DNA of 64,000 nucleotides from DASUFZ01 sp035541475 (lineage in GTDB: Bacteria > Myxococcota_A > UBA9160 > SMWR01): the NCBI GenBank assembly GCA_035541475.1, contig DATKND010000172.1, forward strand, positions 1-64,000, given 5' to 3'. Position numbers and translations under genes: made by a program. The notes beneath the pieces are model-generated. The model did not search any database. It had not been told where the DNA came from and saw only the letters and a program-made list of their open reading frames with translations. Each line of letters starts with the position of its first letter. Within the stretch, counting starts at the first letter, position 1. Below, piece by piece: positions 35,961-43,892 of the stretch.

Positions 35961-37234
35961 GCGCCGAGGCCCCCCGACTCGTGGCGAACCCGCGCGAGCT
36001 GCCGGGCGCGCTCGTCGCGGTCTGCATCGCGCTGATGCTGGTGGGCGCGGCCTGCTTCGCGCTCGGCCTCTCGAGCGACCCGGCGACGGCCTGGCGCGCC
36101 TTCCACGTGAACTTCCTCTACTTCGGCAACATCGCGCAGGCGGCCGTGGTGGTGGCCTGTGCGCTCGTCATCGTCGGCGCGCGCTGGGCCGGTCCGATCC
36201 GGCACATCGCCGAGGGGCTCGGCGCCTGGGTGCCGATCTCGGTCGTGCTCTTCCTCGTCGACAGTCTCTTCGGCCGCGAGTACATCTACACCAATTGGTT
36301 GCACAACCCGCCGCCCGGCAAGGAGTTCTGGCTGTCCTTCCCGCGCGTGTTCTGGACCGACCTCGCGCTGCTCGTCGTCGGCGCGCTGCTGACCCTCGTC
36401 TACCTGCGCGCCTCGTTCCGCCCGACGCTTGCCGGCGCCGCGGAGCGGGCCCCGCGCGCGAAGGGCCTGTTCGAGAGCTGGACCGCGGGCTGGCGCGGCG
36501 ACGAGGTCGAGCGCGCGGAGTCGGAGCGCCGCATCAAGGTGCTGGCCCCGATCATCTGCCTCTTCTACGCCTTCGGCTTGAGCTTCATCGCCTTCGACCA
36601 GGTGATGTCGCTGACGCCGACCTGGTTCTCGAACATCTTCGGCTGGTACTACCTGTGGGGCGGCTTCCTGTCGGCCGTCGCCGCGACGGCGCTGATCAGC
36701 GTGCTGCTGCGCGCGACGTCGCCGGGCTGGGACGCGCAGATCACGCGGGCGCGCATGCACGACCTCGGGAAGATGATCTTCGCGTTCTCGATCTTCTGGA
36801 TGTACCTGTTCTTCGCGCAGTACATCGTGATCTGGTACGGCAACCTGCCCGAGGAGACGCAGTTCTTCCGCATGCGCCTCGGCACGGGCTTCCTGCAGGA
36901 CACCTGGACCTTCGTGCTCTCCCGCTTCGACGAGCCGTATGTGAGGCTCTCGCTCACCGCCTGGATCGGCTGCTGGTGGATTCCCTTCTGGGTGCTCCTC
37001 GGGCAGACGCCGAAGAAGACCCCGGCGATCCTCGGCGGCGTCGCGGCCGCGGTGCTGACGGGCTTCTGGCTCGAGCGCAACGCGCTGGTCTGGCCGTCGC
37101 TCGTGCCGGCGAACGGAATGGCCTGGCTCGGCCTCGTGCAGCTCGGCATCGGCGCGGGCTTCCTCGGCGCCTTCGCGCTGGTCTTCCTGATCTTCAGCCG
37201 CGTATTCCCGTCGCTGCCGCTCCCGCGTCACTAG
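35957..37234 (+). CDS. actF: Alternative Complex III subunit ActF (second NrfD-like membrane protein)
   Basis: 425 residues, about ten membrane helices, GTG start in a GTGA overlap with actE. Shares segments with ActC-like proteins but is divergent: AFGLSFIAFDQVMSL and FFAQYIVIWYGNLPEET are typical ActF markers. No actG-like gene and no cytochrome oxidase genes follow; a rhomboid gene begins 24 bp later. Confidence 0.93.
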   Translation: MSAEAPRLVANPRELPGALVAVCIALMLVGAACFALGLSSDPATAWRAFHVNFLYFGNIAQAAVVVACALVIVGARWAGPIRHIAEGLGAWVPISVVLFLVDSLFGREYIYTNWLHNPPPGKEFWLSFPRVFWTDLALLVVGALLTLVYLRASFRPTLAGAAERAPRAKGLFESWTAGWRGDEVERAESERRIKVLAPIICLFYAFGLSFIAFDQVMSLTPTWFSNIFGWYYLWGGFLSAVAATALISVLLRATSPGWDAQITRARMHDLGKMIFAFSIFWMYLFFAQYIVIWYGNLPEETQFFRMRLGTGFLQDTWTFVLSRFDEPYVRLSLTAWIGCWWIPFWVLLGQTPKKTPAILGGVAAAVLTGFWLERNALVWPSLVPANGMAWLGLVQLGIGAGFLGAFALVFLIFSRVFPSLPLPRH

Positions 37235-37257
37235 CGCCGTCCGCTAGCCTCGCGTTC

Positions 37258-38658
37258 GTGGAAGACGTGGACGCCGCGCACCAGGCGCTGTCGTTTCCCC
37301 TGCGCGGTCACGCGGGGCCCGTCGTGCTCGACGCGCGCGGCGTGCACCACCCGCTGTCGGCGCGCGGGGGGCGCACCTTCACGCCCTACGAGGACCTCGT
37401 CCACCTGACGCTCTCGCGCCGCGCGCTCTGGATCGGAGCGCGCCGCGACGTGGCCGTACTGCCGCGCAAGGCCTTCGTGCGCGCCGACGCGCCCGAGGCG
37501 CTCGCGCACGCGCTGCTCGAGAAGCTGACGGATCGGCCCGGCTCGCGCGCGCAGCTCGCGCGCATGGCGGAGATCGAGGAGCGCGCGCGCGCCTGCCCTC
37601 CGTCGTACGCGACCTGGGGGCTCGCGATCCTGTGCGTCGTCGTGTACGCGCTCCAGCTCTCGCTCGGCCACGACGTCTACATCGTCGGGCACATGAGCCC
37701 TCCGCTCGTGGCCGACGGCGACGCCTGGCGGCTCGTGACCGCGAACCTGCTGCACGACGACACCATGCTGCCGTTCCACATCCACATCGTGATGAACCTG
37801 CTCGGGCTGCTGACCTTCGGGTCGCTCTGCGAGCGACCGCTCGGCGCCGCACGCACGCTCGCCGTGATGGGAGTCTCGGGCCTCGCGGCGATGACCGCGT
37901 GCGCCTGGCAGTCGCTGCCCGTCGTCGGTGTCTCGGGGGTAGTCTTCGGCCTCGTCGGCGCGGTCACCTGGCTCGAGCTCTTCCGCGCCGGGTCGCTGCC
38001 CGCGTGGTGGCGCGTCCCGCGGCGCCCGCTCTACACGATGCTCGCGGTCTCGTTCCTGCTCGGCGCACTGATCCCCTTCATCGCGGGCGCGGCGCACGTG
38101 GCGGGCTTCGCCGCCGGCGCGCTCGTCGCGGCGCTGCTGTCGGATCGGGATCTGCGGGTCCGCAGCGCGCCGGCGCCGGTGCGCGCGCTCGCAGCGCTCG
38201 TCATCGCCGCGACCGTGGCGGGAATCGCGGCGGCGGCGTCGCAGCTGATGGCGCCCGGTGACTTCGGCGCGCGTCACCTCGCGCGCATCGCCACCTTGCG
38301 CGGGATCTCGCCGGAAGAGCTGAACAACCAGGCCTGGTTCGTCGCGATCGACGACGCTTCCTCGCGCGAGAAGCTCCTCGCGGCATTGTCGCTGGCCGAG
38401 CGCGCCGTGCGCGAGACCGACCGCCGCGAGCCGACCATCCTCGACACCCTGGCCGAGCTCCAGTTCCTGACGGGCGAGAAGGACGCCGCCGTCGCGACGA
38501 TCGAGGAGGCGATGGCGCTCGCGCCGAGCGAGCCCTACTACGCCGAGCAGCGACGGCGCTTCCTCGGCGAGCGGAAGGACCGGCCGGAGTACACGGACCC
38601 GTACCCGCGCGCGCCGCAGCCGCCCGCGCCCGCGCAGGGCAACGAGGTCACGGCGTGA
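37258..38658 (+). CDS. rhomboid intramembrane serine protease with C-terminal helical extension
   Basis: 466 residues from GTG. The membrane core starts around 116. Catalytic serine S226 in GVSGVVFG and catalytic histidine H280 in AAHVAGFAAG are present; the first-loop/TM2 H-x-x-x-x-N pattern is FHIHIVMN with N180. An N-terminal cytosolic domain of about 110 residues and a C-terminal domain with a TPR-like stretch (about 365-445) flank the core. It is likely co-transcribed with the act genes (24 bp gap), but a functional link is not known. Its end overlaps the convergent MBL gene by 11 bp. Confidence 0.9.
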   Translation: MEDVDAAHQALSFPLRGHAGPVVLDARGVHHPLSARGGRTFTPYEDLVHLTLSRRALWIGARRDVAVLPRKAFVRADAPEALAHALLEKLTDRPGSRAQLARMAEIEERARACPPSYATWGLAILCVVVYALQLSLGHDVYIVGHMSPPLVADGDAWRLVTANLLHDDTMLPFHIHIVMNLLGLLTFGSLCERPLGAARTLAVMGVSGLAAMTACAWQSLPVVGVSGVVFGLVGAVTWLELFRAGSLPAWWRVPRRPLYTMLAVSFLLGALIPFIAGAAHVAGFAAGALVAALLSDRDLRVRSAPAPVRALAALVIAATVAGIAAAASQLMAPGDFGARHLARIATLRGISPEELNNQAWFVAIDDASSREKLLAALSLAERAVRETDRREPTILDTLAELQFLTGEKDAAVATIEEAMALAPSEPYYAEQRRRFLGERKDRPEYTDPYPRAPQPPAPAQGNEVTA

Positions 38659-39628
38659 TCTCCTCCCCATCGTCCGGGACGACGATCCGCCCCGCGAAGG
38701 CATCGTCGACCTGCGAGGTGATCTGGAAGGCGAAAACGGGAGGCGGCCACAGCCGCACGAGCACCAGGGTCTCGGTGCCGGCGCGATGCGCCAGCACGCC
38801 CGACTGCGCGACGGAGGTCCAGAGCGCCGCCTCGTGGCGCAATCTCTCGGGATCGGCCTCGACACCGAACTCCTTCACCTGCTCCGGTGTCGGCAGCATC
38901 ACCGCCTCGTGGAGCCAGAGCTGCGCGCCGCGCGCCTCGCGCGCGAGCGCGTCCGGGGCGAAGCCGACGCTCGAGACGAGCGCGCTGCGACCGCGCCACT
39001 CCGCGCGCCACGCGAGCGCCGGCACCGGCCCGCCGGGCAACGCGCCCGCGCGCAGCGTCAGCTCGTCCTGCGCGAGCGTGAAGCCGTCGTCGACGTCGTG
39101 GGCCTCGAGGCCCGGCGGCTCGCCCGCGATGCCGAGCGCGCCCCAGAGCGAGCGGCCGGAGCTTCGGAGCGCCGACTCGAGCTCGCGCGTGAGCGCGGCC
39201 GTGCCCGGCGGACCGTAGAGCCGCAGCGGTGTCGTCTCGCCCGTCTGCCAGCGCGCCGCGAGCAAGTCGTCGAGTCCGACCGCGTTCTCGGGGAGCCCGC
39301 TCGAGAGCAGCACGATCCCCGGCTGTGTCACCGGGAGCTTCGCGGCGCGCAGCCCTTCGGCGACGCCGCGGCCGGCGTCGACCAGCACGACGTCCTTTCC
39401 GGCCGCCAGCGCCACCGCGGGTCCGCGCCGATTCGGGTCCGGGTGCGGGCCGCCGCTGCCGAGCACGATGACGGTCAGGCGCTCGAACTCGCGCGGGTCG
39501 AGCGGCACGACGCCCGCGGCGACGCGGTCGAAGCGCCAGGCCGCGCAGGTCAGCGCCCAGCACGCCGCCACGACGGCGAAGGCGATCCCGATCCCGACCA
39601 GGCGGACGCTCGACGGGCCGGAAGTCAC
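38648..39628 (-). CDS. membrane-anchored MBL-fold protein lacking metal ligands
   Basis: 326 residues; one N-terminal membrane helix (about 9-30) then an RNase Z-like metallo-beta-lactamase fold. GSGGPHPDPNRRGP at 57-70 is the strand-loop typical of tRNase Z/arylsulfatase relatives. The H-x-H-x-D-H motif should lie at 110-115, but reads S-G-L-P-E-N (SSGLPENAVGLDDLL, 109-123). The later GDT aspartate and the final histidine also appear replaced (SSVGFAP, LVLVRLWPP). So a hydrolase reaction is unlikely. GTG start in a GTGA overlap with purU. Confidence 0.8.
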   Translation of the reverse strand: MTSGPSSVRLVGIGIAFAVVAACWALTCAAWRFDRVAAGVVPLDPREFERLTVIVLGSGGPHPDPNRRGPAVALAAGKDVVLVDAGRGVAEGLRAAKLPVTQPGIVLLSSGLPENAVGLDDLLAARWQTGETTPLRLYGPPGTAALTRELESALRSSGRSLWGALGIAGEPPGLEAHDVDDGFTLAQDELTLRAGALPGGPVPALAWRAEWRGRSALVSSVGFAPDALAREARGAQLWLHEAVMLPTPEQVKEFGVEADPERLRHEAALWTSVAQSGVLAHRAGTETLVLVRLWPPPVFAFQITSQVDDAFAGRIVVPDDGEEITP

Positions 39629-40485
39629 GAGAAGACGACGGTCTTGTTGCCGTAGACGAGCACGCGGTCGTCGAGGTGCCAACGCACCGCGCGCGAGAGC
39701 ACCGCGCGCTCGACGTCGCGGCCCAGGCGCACCAGGTCGTCGACGGTGTCGCGGTGCGAGGCGCGGATCACGTCCTGCTCGATGATCGGGCCCTCGTCGA
39801 GGTCCTTCGTCGCGTAGTGCGCGGTCGCGCCGATCAGCTTGACGCCGCGCGCGTGCGCCTGGTGGTAGGGCCGACCGCCGCTGAAGGCCGGCAGGAAGGA
39901 GTGGTGGATGTTGATGATGCGGCCGTGGTAGCGCTCCACGAACTGCGGCGAGAGCACCTGCATGTAGCGGGCGAGCACGACGAGGTCGACGCGCAGCTCG
40001 TCGAGCAGCGCCTGCTCCGCCTCCTCCTGGCGTCGCTTGCTCTCGGTGGTGATCTCGAAGACGCGGTACGCGATTCCGAAATGGCGCGCGACCGGCTCGA
40101 GCTCCGGGTGGTTGCTCACGACCAGCGGGATGTCGCAGTCGAGCTCACCCGCGCGGTGGCGGAGCAGCAGGTCGTACAGACAGTGGTCGGTCTTCGAGAC
40201 GAAGATCGCCATGCGCTTGCGCGCGTCGGCGTACGCGAGGCGCCAGTCCATGCGCAGCCTCTCCGCCACCTCGCGGATCGCCTGCTCGAGCGCAGTGCGA
40301 TCGGTGCGCAGCTCCGCGAGGTCGAAGCGGATGCGCTGGAAGAAGACGCCCGCGCGCGCGTCGGTGTGCTGGTCGGCGTCGAGGATGTTCGCGCCGTGGC
40401 CGTAGAGCAGTTGCGCGAGCGCCGCGACGATCCCGCGCTGATCGGGGCACGAGACGAGCAGGGTGGCGGTCCGGGGCGCCGGCAT
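39625..40485 (-). CDS. purU: formyltetrahydrofolate deformylase
   Basis: 286 residues; hydrolyses 10-formyl-THF to formate and THF. An N-terminal ACT domain (LVSCPDQRGIVAALAQLL) and a formyl transferase domain with the catalytic triad N-x-H-x-D: NIHHSFLPAF and HYATKDLDEGPIIEQ. Length is that of the family. Its start is about 17 bases after a strong hairpin and six-T run on the same strand, so any upstream transcription is probably attenuated. It is coupled to the MBL-like gene downstream. Confidence 0.95.
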   Translation of the reverse strand: MPAPRTATLLVSCPDQRGIVAALAQLLYGHGANILDADQHTDARAGVFFQRIRFDLAELRTDRTALEQAIREVAERLRMDWRLAYADARKRMAIFVSKTDHCLYDLLLRHRAGELDCDIPLVVSNHPELEPVARHFGIAYRVFEITTESKRRQEEAEQALLDELRVDLVVLARYMQVLSPQFVERYHGRIINIHHSFLPAFSGGRPYHQAHARGVKLIGATAHYATKDLDEGPIIEQDVIRASHRDTVDDLVRLGRDVERAVLSRAVRWHLDDRVLVYGNKTVVFS

Positions 40486-40500
40486 GGACGCGCGATTCTA

Positions 40501-40566
40501 GAAAAAAGAGGCCCCGAGAGCGGGCGATTCGCCCTTTCGCGGCTACGGCAACCGCGCTCTCGGGGC
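40501..40566 (-). terminator. long stem with T-run immediately upstream of purU
   Basis: On the minus strand the 12-bp perfect stem 40555-40566/40511-40522 encloses two small hairpins (CGCGG...CCGCG and GGCGA..CGCC), a three-way-junction shape, and is followed by a six-T run (40507-40502). This would be a very stable intrinsic terminator or an attenuator of purU. Confidence 0.7.
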
Positions 40567-40597
40567 GGTGGCGCTGGGGACCAAATCGCGTCCCGGA

Positions 40598-40666
40598 TCA
40601 CGCCGAGAAGAATCGATTCGGCGTGGCGCTAGGACGCCGCCACCTCACTCGCCGTAGTACATGCAT
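40598..40666 (-). CDS. candidate 22-residue arginine-rich small protein or leader peptide
   Basis: ATG CAT GTA ... TGA encodes 22 residues: MHVLRRVRWRR, then PSATPNRFFSA. Six arginines, one tryptophan, hydrophobic end. The ORF is preceded by GGAGGTGAT (40677-40685), identical to the full anti-Shine-Dalgarno complement, with 10 bases from its end to the ATG. The last eight codons lie in a stable hairpin (40599-40606/40618-40625). Unknown; it may be a leader peptide controlling purU, or a real small protein whose transcript ends at the terminator at 40501. Could also be chance. Confidence 0.4.
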   Translation of the reverse strand: MHVLRRVRWRRPSATPNRFFSA

Positions 40667-40676
40667 GTTGCACCGA

Positions 40677-40685
40677 ATCACCTCC
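40677..40685 (-). promoter_or_regulatory. perfect Shine-Dalgarno sequence of the 22-codon ORF
   Basis: GGAGGTGAT on the minus strand, nine bases fully complementary to the usual 16S rRNA 3' end. Such length is rare in this window and is the main reason to take the small ORF seriously. Spacing of 10 to the ATG is a little long. Confidence 0.45.
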
Positions 40686-40940
40686 GTCCCGGCGTGGAGT
40701 ACATCCAGCGAGGCCCAGACCCCGCTTCGGCCCGTCTCAGGGTGGTCGCCGATCCCGCCCCTATCGGGTCGCCCCACGGTCGGTCCCGACGTGGAAACCG
40801 TCGCAGGACTCGGGGGCGAGTGAAGCCCCCTCGCCGAGCAAGTTATCAAACCTCTTCGAGGCGCAAGCGAGCCGCGACTGTGACCGGGCGCACGGACGCG
40901 CCGGGCGGGTCGCGTCAGTCTCCGCATGCCGCGCGGGCCG

Positions 40941-41000
40941 CGCCGCGAGCTCCCGTCCAGCGGAGGGTCCGCGGACGTCATCCCGTCCGAGCTCGCGGCG
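40941..41000. repeat. 12-bp perfect inverted repeat
   Basis: CGCCGCGAGCTC (40941-40952) and GAGCTCGCGGCG (40989-41000) flank a 36-bp loop containing the palindrome GTCCGCGGAC. It lies between the small ORF and the acyl-CoA ligase gene. It may be a regulatory RNA stem on either strand; no function shown. Confidence 0.55.
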
Positions 41001-41108
41001 GGTCCGCGCGGTCGCCCGCCTCTCGCCGATCTTCGCACGCCGAAGGGCCGTCTCGCGGCTGCGTCGCGGTGGTCGCCCCCAGGGCTCACCCATAGAATGG
41101 GGCGCCGG

Positions 41109-42725
41109 ATGAGCGCGCCCACCGCGAATCGCGACCCGCTGACCCCGCTCGCGCTGCTCGAGCGCACCCTGCGCGTCTTCCCCGACCAGACGGCCGTCGT
41201 CCACGGCGACGCGCGCTGGACCTGGCGCGAGTTCTCGGAGCTCTGCGGGCGATTCGCTGCGGGTCTGGCACGCGCAGGCGTAGGTCCGGGGGATCGCGTC
41301 GCGGTGCTCGCGCCGAACGTCCCCGCGCTGCTCGCCGCGCACTTCGCCGTCCCGCGCCTGCGCGCGGCGCTCGTCGCGATCAACACGCGGCTCTCGCCCG
41401 CGGAGGTCGGCTACATCCTCGATCACTGCGGGGCGGAGGTCGTGCTCGTCGACCCGGAGCTCGCGCCGCGCGTGGCCGAGGCGCCGGGCGGCCTCGCCGC
41501 GCGGCCGCTGCTGGTGAACCTCGAGGATCCGGAGTCCGGAGTGGTCGGGCGCCCGCTCGCGGGCCCCTCGTTCGCGGAGCTGATCGGCGGCGCGACCCCG
41601 CTCTCGATGCAGGCCGGCGTCGACGACGAAGAGCGCGTGCTCGCGATCAACTACACGTCGGGCACGACCGGCCGCCCGAAGGGCGTGATGTACACGCACC
41701 GCGGCGCGACGCTCAACGCGCTCGGCGAGATCATCGTCCACCGGCTGACGCGCGACTCGGTCTTTCTGTGGACCTTGCCGCTCTTCCACTGCAACGGCTG
41801 GTGCTTCCCGTGGGCTGTGACCGCGACCGGCGGCGCGCACGTGATGCTGCGCGCGCTCGAGCCGGCGCGCATCATCGCGCTGATCCGCGAGCACCGCGTT
41901 ACGCACTTCAACGGCGCGCCGACCGTGCTCCTGATGATCGCCGAGGCGCCCGAGGCGCGCGGCGTCCGCTTCGACCCGCGCGTGCGCGTCGCGACCGGCG
42001 GCTCGCCGCCCTCGCCGACGATCCTCGCGCGCATGGACGCGATGGGGGTCGAGGTCACGCACCTCTACGGGCTCACCGAGACCTACGGCCCGCACGTGAT
42101 CTGCGAGCTCCAGCGCGGCTGGGAGGGGCTCCCGCCCGAGCAGCGCGCGCGCGTGATGGCGCGCCAGGGCGTGCCGATGCACGTGACGACGCATTGTCGC
42201 GTCGTCGACGCCGAGCTGCGCGACGTCCCCGCCGACGGCGAGACCATGGGCGAGGTGGTCATGCGCGGAAACAACGTGATGAAGGGCTACTACGAGGATC
42301 CGGAGGCGACCGCGCAGGCCTTCGCCGGCGGCTGGTTCCACTCCGGCGACCTCGGCGTGATGCATGCGGACGGCTACATCGAGCTGCGCGACCGCAAGAA
42401 GGACATCATCATCAGCGGCGGCGAGAACATCTCGACCATCGAGGTGGAGCACACGCTGGTCCAGCATCCGGCCGTGCTCGAATGCGCGGTGGTCTCCATG
42501 CCGCACGAGAAGTGGGGCGAGGTGCCGAAGGCCTTCGTCTCGCTGCGCTCCGGCCGGAGCGCCAGCGAGCAGGAGCTGATCGACTTCTGCCGCGGCCGGC
42601 TCGCGCACTTCAAGTGCCCGAAGTCAATCGAGTTCGGCGAGCTGCCGAAGACGTCCACCGGCAAGATCCAGAAGTTCGTGCTGCGCGAGAAGGCCTGGGC
42701 CGGGACGGGTCGGCGCATCCAGTAG
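41109..42725 (+). CDS. acyl-CoA synthetase (AMP-forming, medium/long-chain type)
   Basis: 538 residues. Adenylation P-loop YTSGTTGRPKGVMYTHRG near 178, HLYGLTETYGP near 318, hinge and A8 region WFHSGDLGVMHADGYIELRD and KKDIIISGGENIS, and the catalytic lysine in TSTGKIQKFVLR near the end. It activates a carboxylic acid through an acyl-AMP to acyl-CoA. ATG 41109 chosen; ATG 41097 is in frame and equally possible. A TAGAAT -10-like box lies at 41093, giving a very short leader. Substrate unknown; fits the acyl-CoA dehydrogenases in the window. Confidence 0.92.
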   Translation: MSAPTANRDPLTPLALLERTLRVFPDQTAVVHGDARWTWREFSELCGRFAAGLARAGVGPGDRVAVLAPNVPALLAAHFAVPRLRAALVAINTRLSPAEVGYILDHCGAEVVLVDPELAPRVAEAPGGLAARPLLVNLEDPESGVVGRPLAGPSFAELIGGATPLSMQAGVDDEERVLAINYTSGTTGRPKGVMYTHRGATLNALGEIIVHRLTRDSVFLWTLPLFHCNGWCFPWAVTATGGAHVMLRALEPARIIALIREHRVTHFNGAPTVLLMIAEAPEARGVRFDPRVRVATGGSPPSPTILARMDAMGVEVTHLYGLTETYGPHVICELQRGWEGLPPEQRARVMARQGVPMHVTTHCRVVDAELRDVPADGETMGEVVMRGNNVMKGYYEDPEATAQAFAGGWFHSGDLGVMHADGYIELRDRKKDIIISGGENISTIEVEHTLVQHPAVLECAVVSMPHEKWGEVPKAFVSLRSGRSASEQELIDFCRGRLAHFKCPKSIEFGELPKTSTGKIQKFVLREKAWAGTGRRIQ

Positions 42726-42765
42726 CGCCCTCCGCTCGCGGGGTCGGACGAACGAGGAGGTCCGG

Positions 42766-43857
42766 GTGCGGATCGTCAACGTGGTGGGCGCGCGCCCGAA
42801 CCTGATGAAGATCGCGCCCCTGATGGACGCCTACGCGCGCGCACCCGAGATCGAGCCGCTGCTCGTCCACACCGGGCAGCACTACGACGCCAACATGAGC
42901 GAGCTCTTCTTCCGACAGCTCGGCATCCCGGAGCCCCACCTCAACCTCGAAGTCGGCAGCGCCTCGCACGCCGTGCAGACCGCCGAGATCATGAAGGCCT
43001 TCGAGCCGGTCGTGCTCGAGCGGCGTCCCGACGCGGTGCTGGTGGTCGGCGACGTGAACAGCACGATCGCCTGCGGGCTCGTGGCCGTGAAGCTCGGCGT
43101 CCGGCTGGTGCACGTCGAGGCCGGCCTGCGGAGCTTCGACCGCGACATGCCGGAGGAGATCAACCGCGTGCTGACCGACGCGATCAGCGATCTGCTCTTC
43201 TGCACGGAGCAGAGCGGCGTCGACAATCTGCGCCGCGAGGGCGTCGCGGAGCGGAAGATCCACCTGGTCGGCAACGTGATGATCGACACCTTGATGCGAC
43301 ACCGCGAGCGCGCGGAGGCGTCTCCGATCCTCGAGAGCCTGCGACTCGAGGCGCGCGGCTACGCGGTGCTGACCTTGCACCGGCCCTCGAACGTCGACGA
43401 TCCCGCCGTGCTCGCGAAGCTCCTCGACGTGGTGGAGGGAGTGCTCGCGGATCAGGTCCTGGTCTTTCCCGTGCACCCGCGCACGCGCGCGAAGCTCGCG
43501 CACCACGGGCTCTCGGCGCGCATCGCCGGGAACCCGCGGCTGCGGCTCGTCGACCCGCTCGGCTACCTCGACTTCTTGAAGCTGATGGCGCACGCGCGCG
43601 TCGTGCTGACGGACTCGGGCGGCATCCAGGAGGAGACGACGATCCTCGGCGTCCCGTGCCTCACCTTGCGCGAGAACACCGAGCGACCGGTGACGGTCGA
43701 GGTCGGCACCAATCGGCTGGTCGGCCAGCAGCCCGAGCGGATCCTCGCGGCCTACCGCGACGTCATGGCGGGCCGCGGCGCGCCGGGTCGCACGCCGCCG
43801 CTCTGGGACGGCAGCGCGTCGGCGCGCATCGTCGAGGTGCTGCGCCAGGCGCTCTAG
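42766..43857 (+). CDS. wecB: UDP-N-acetylglucosamine 2-epimerase (non-hydrolysing)
   Basis: 363 residues from GTG. Signatures: VGARPNLMKIAPLM, HTGQHYDANMSELFF, VHVEAGLRSFDRDMPEEINR, and DSGGIQEETTILGVPCLTLR with NTERPVT. It interconverts UDP-GlcNAc and UDP-ManNAc for envelope polysaccharides. The 40-bp gap from the ligase gene suggests co-transcription, although the pathways are unrelated. Family length is about 360-380. Confidence 0.95.
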   Translation: MRIVNVVGARPNLMKIAPLMDAYARAPEIEPLLVHTGQHYDANMSELFFRQLGIPEPHLNLEVGSASHAVQTAEIMKAFEPVVLERRPDAVLVVGDVNSTIACGLVAVKLGVRLVHVEAGLRSFDRDMPEEINRVLTDAISDLLFCTEQSGVDNLRREGVAERKIHLVGNVMIDTLMRHRERAEASPILESLRLEARGYAVLTLHRPSNVDDPAVLAKLLDVVEGVLADQVLVFPVHPRTRAKLAHHGLSARIAGNPRLRLVDPLGYLDFLKLMAHARVVLTDSGGIQEETTILGVPCLTLRENTERPVTVEVGTNRLVGQQPERILAAYRDVMAGRGAPGRTPPLWDGSASARIVEVLRQAL

Positions 43858-43892
43858 CGGGCGGAGGTCGCCCCCCGACCGATCGTGCTCGC

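Larger units (their letters stand above)
40486..41096. other. structured 611-bp intergenic region
   Basis: No conventional gene. It contains, from left: a 12-bp stem with internal hairpins and T-run (40501-40566), a hairpin at 40577-40594, a 22-codon ORF whose end lies in a hairpin (40598-40666), its perfect Shine-Dalgarno (40677-40685), and a 12-bp inverted repeat at 40941-41000. I could not match it to tmRNA, RNase P, 6S, SRP RNA or a known riboswitch. Confidence 0.55.

Noticed and set aside
29876..37231. Long frames antisense to actB, actC and actF
   Set aside because: Mirror images of strongly supported act genes.
40651..40670. Resemblance of GCATGTACTAC (minus) to the conserved tmRNA 3' segment
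   Set aside because: No tRNA-like acceptor or T-loop, no Ala-Ala tag frame; the match is too short.
40598..41386. 262-codon frame on the minus strand containing the 22-codon ORF at its end
   Set aside because: Most of it is antisense to the acyl-CoA ligase start and low-complexity; only the last 22 codons have a ribosome site.
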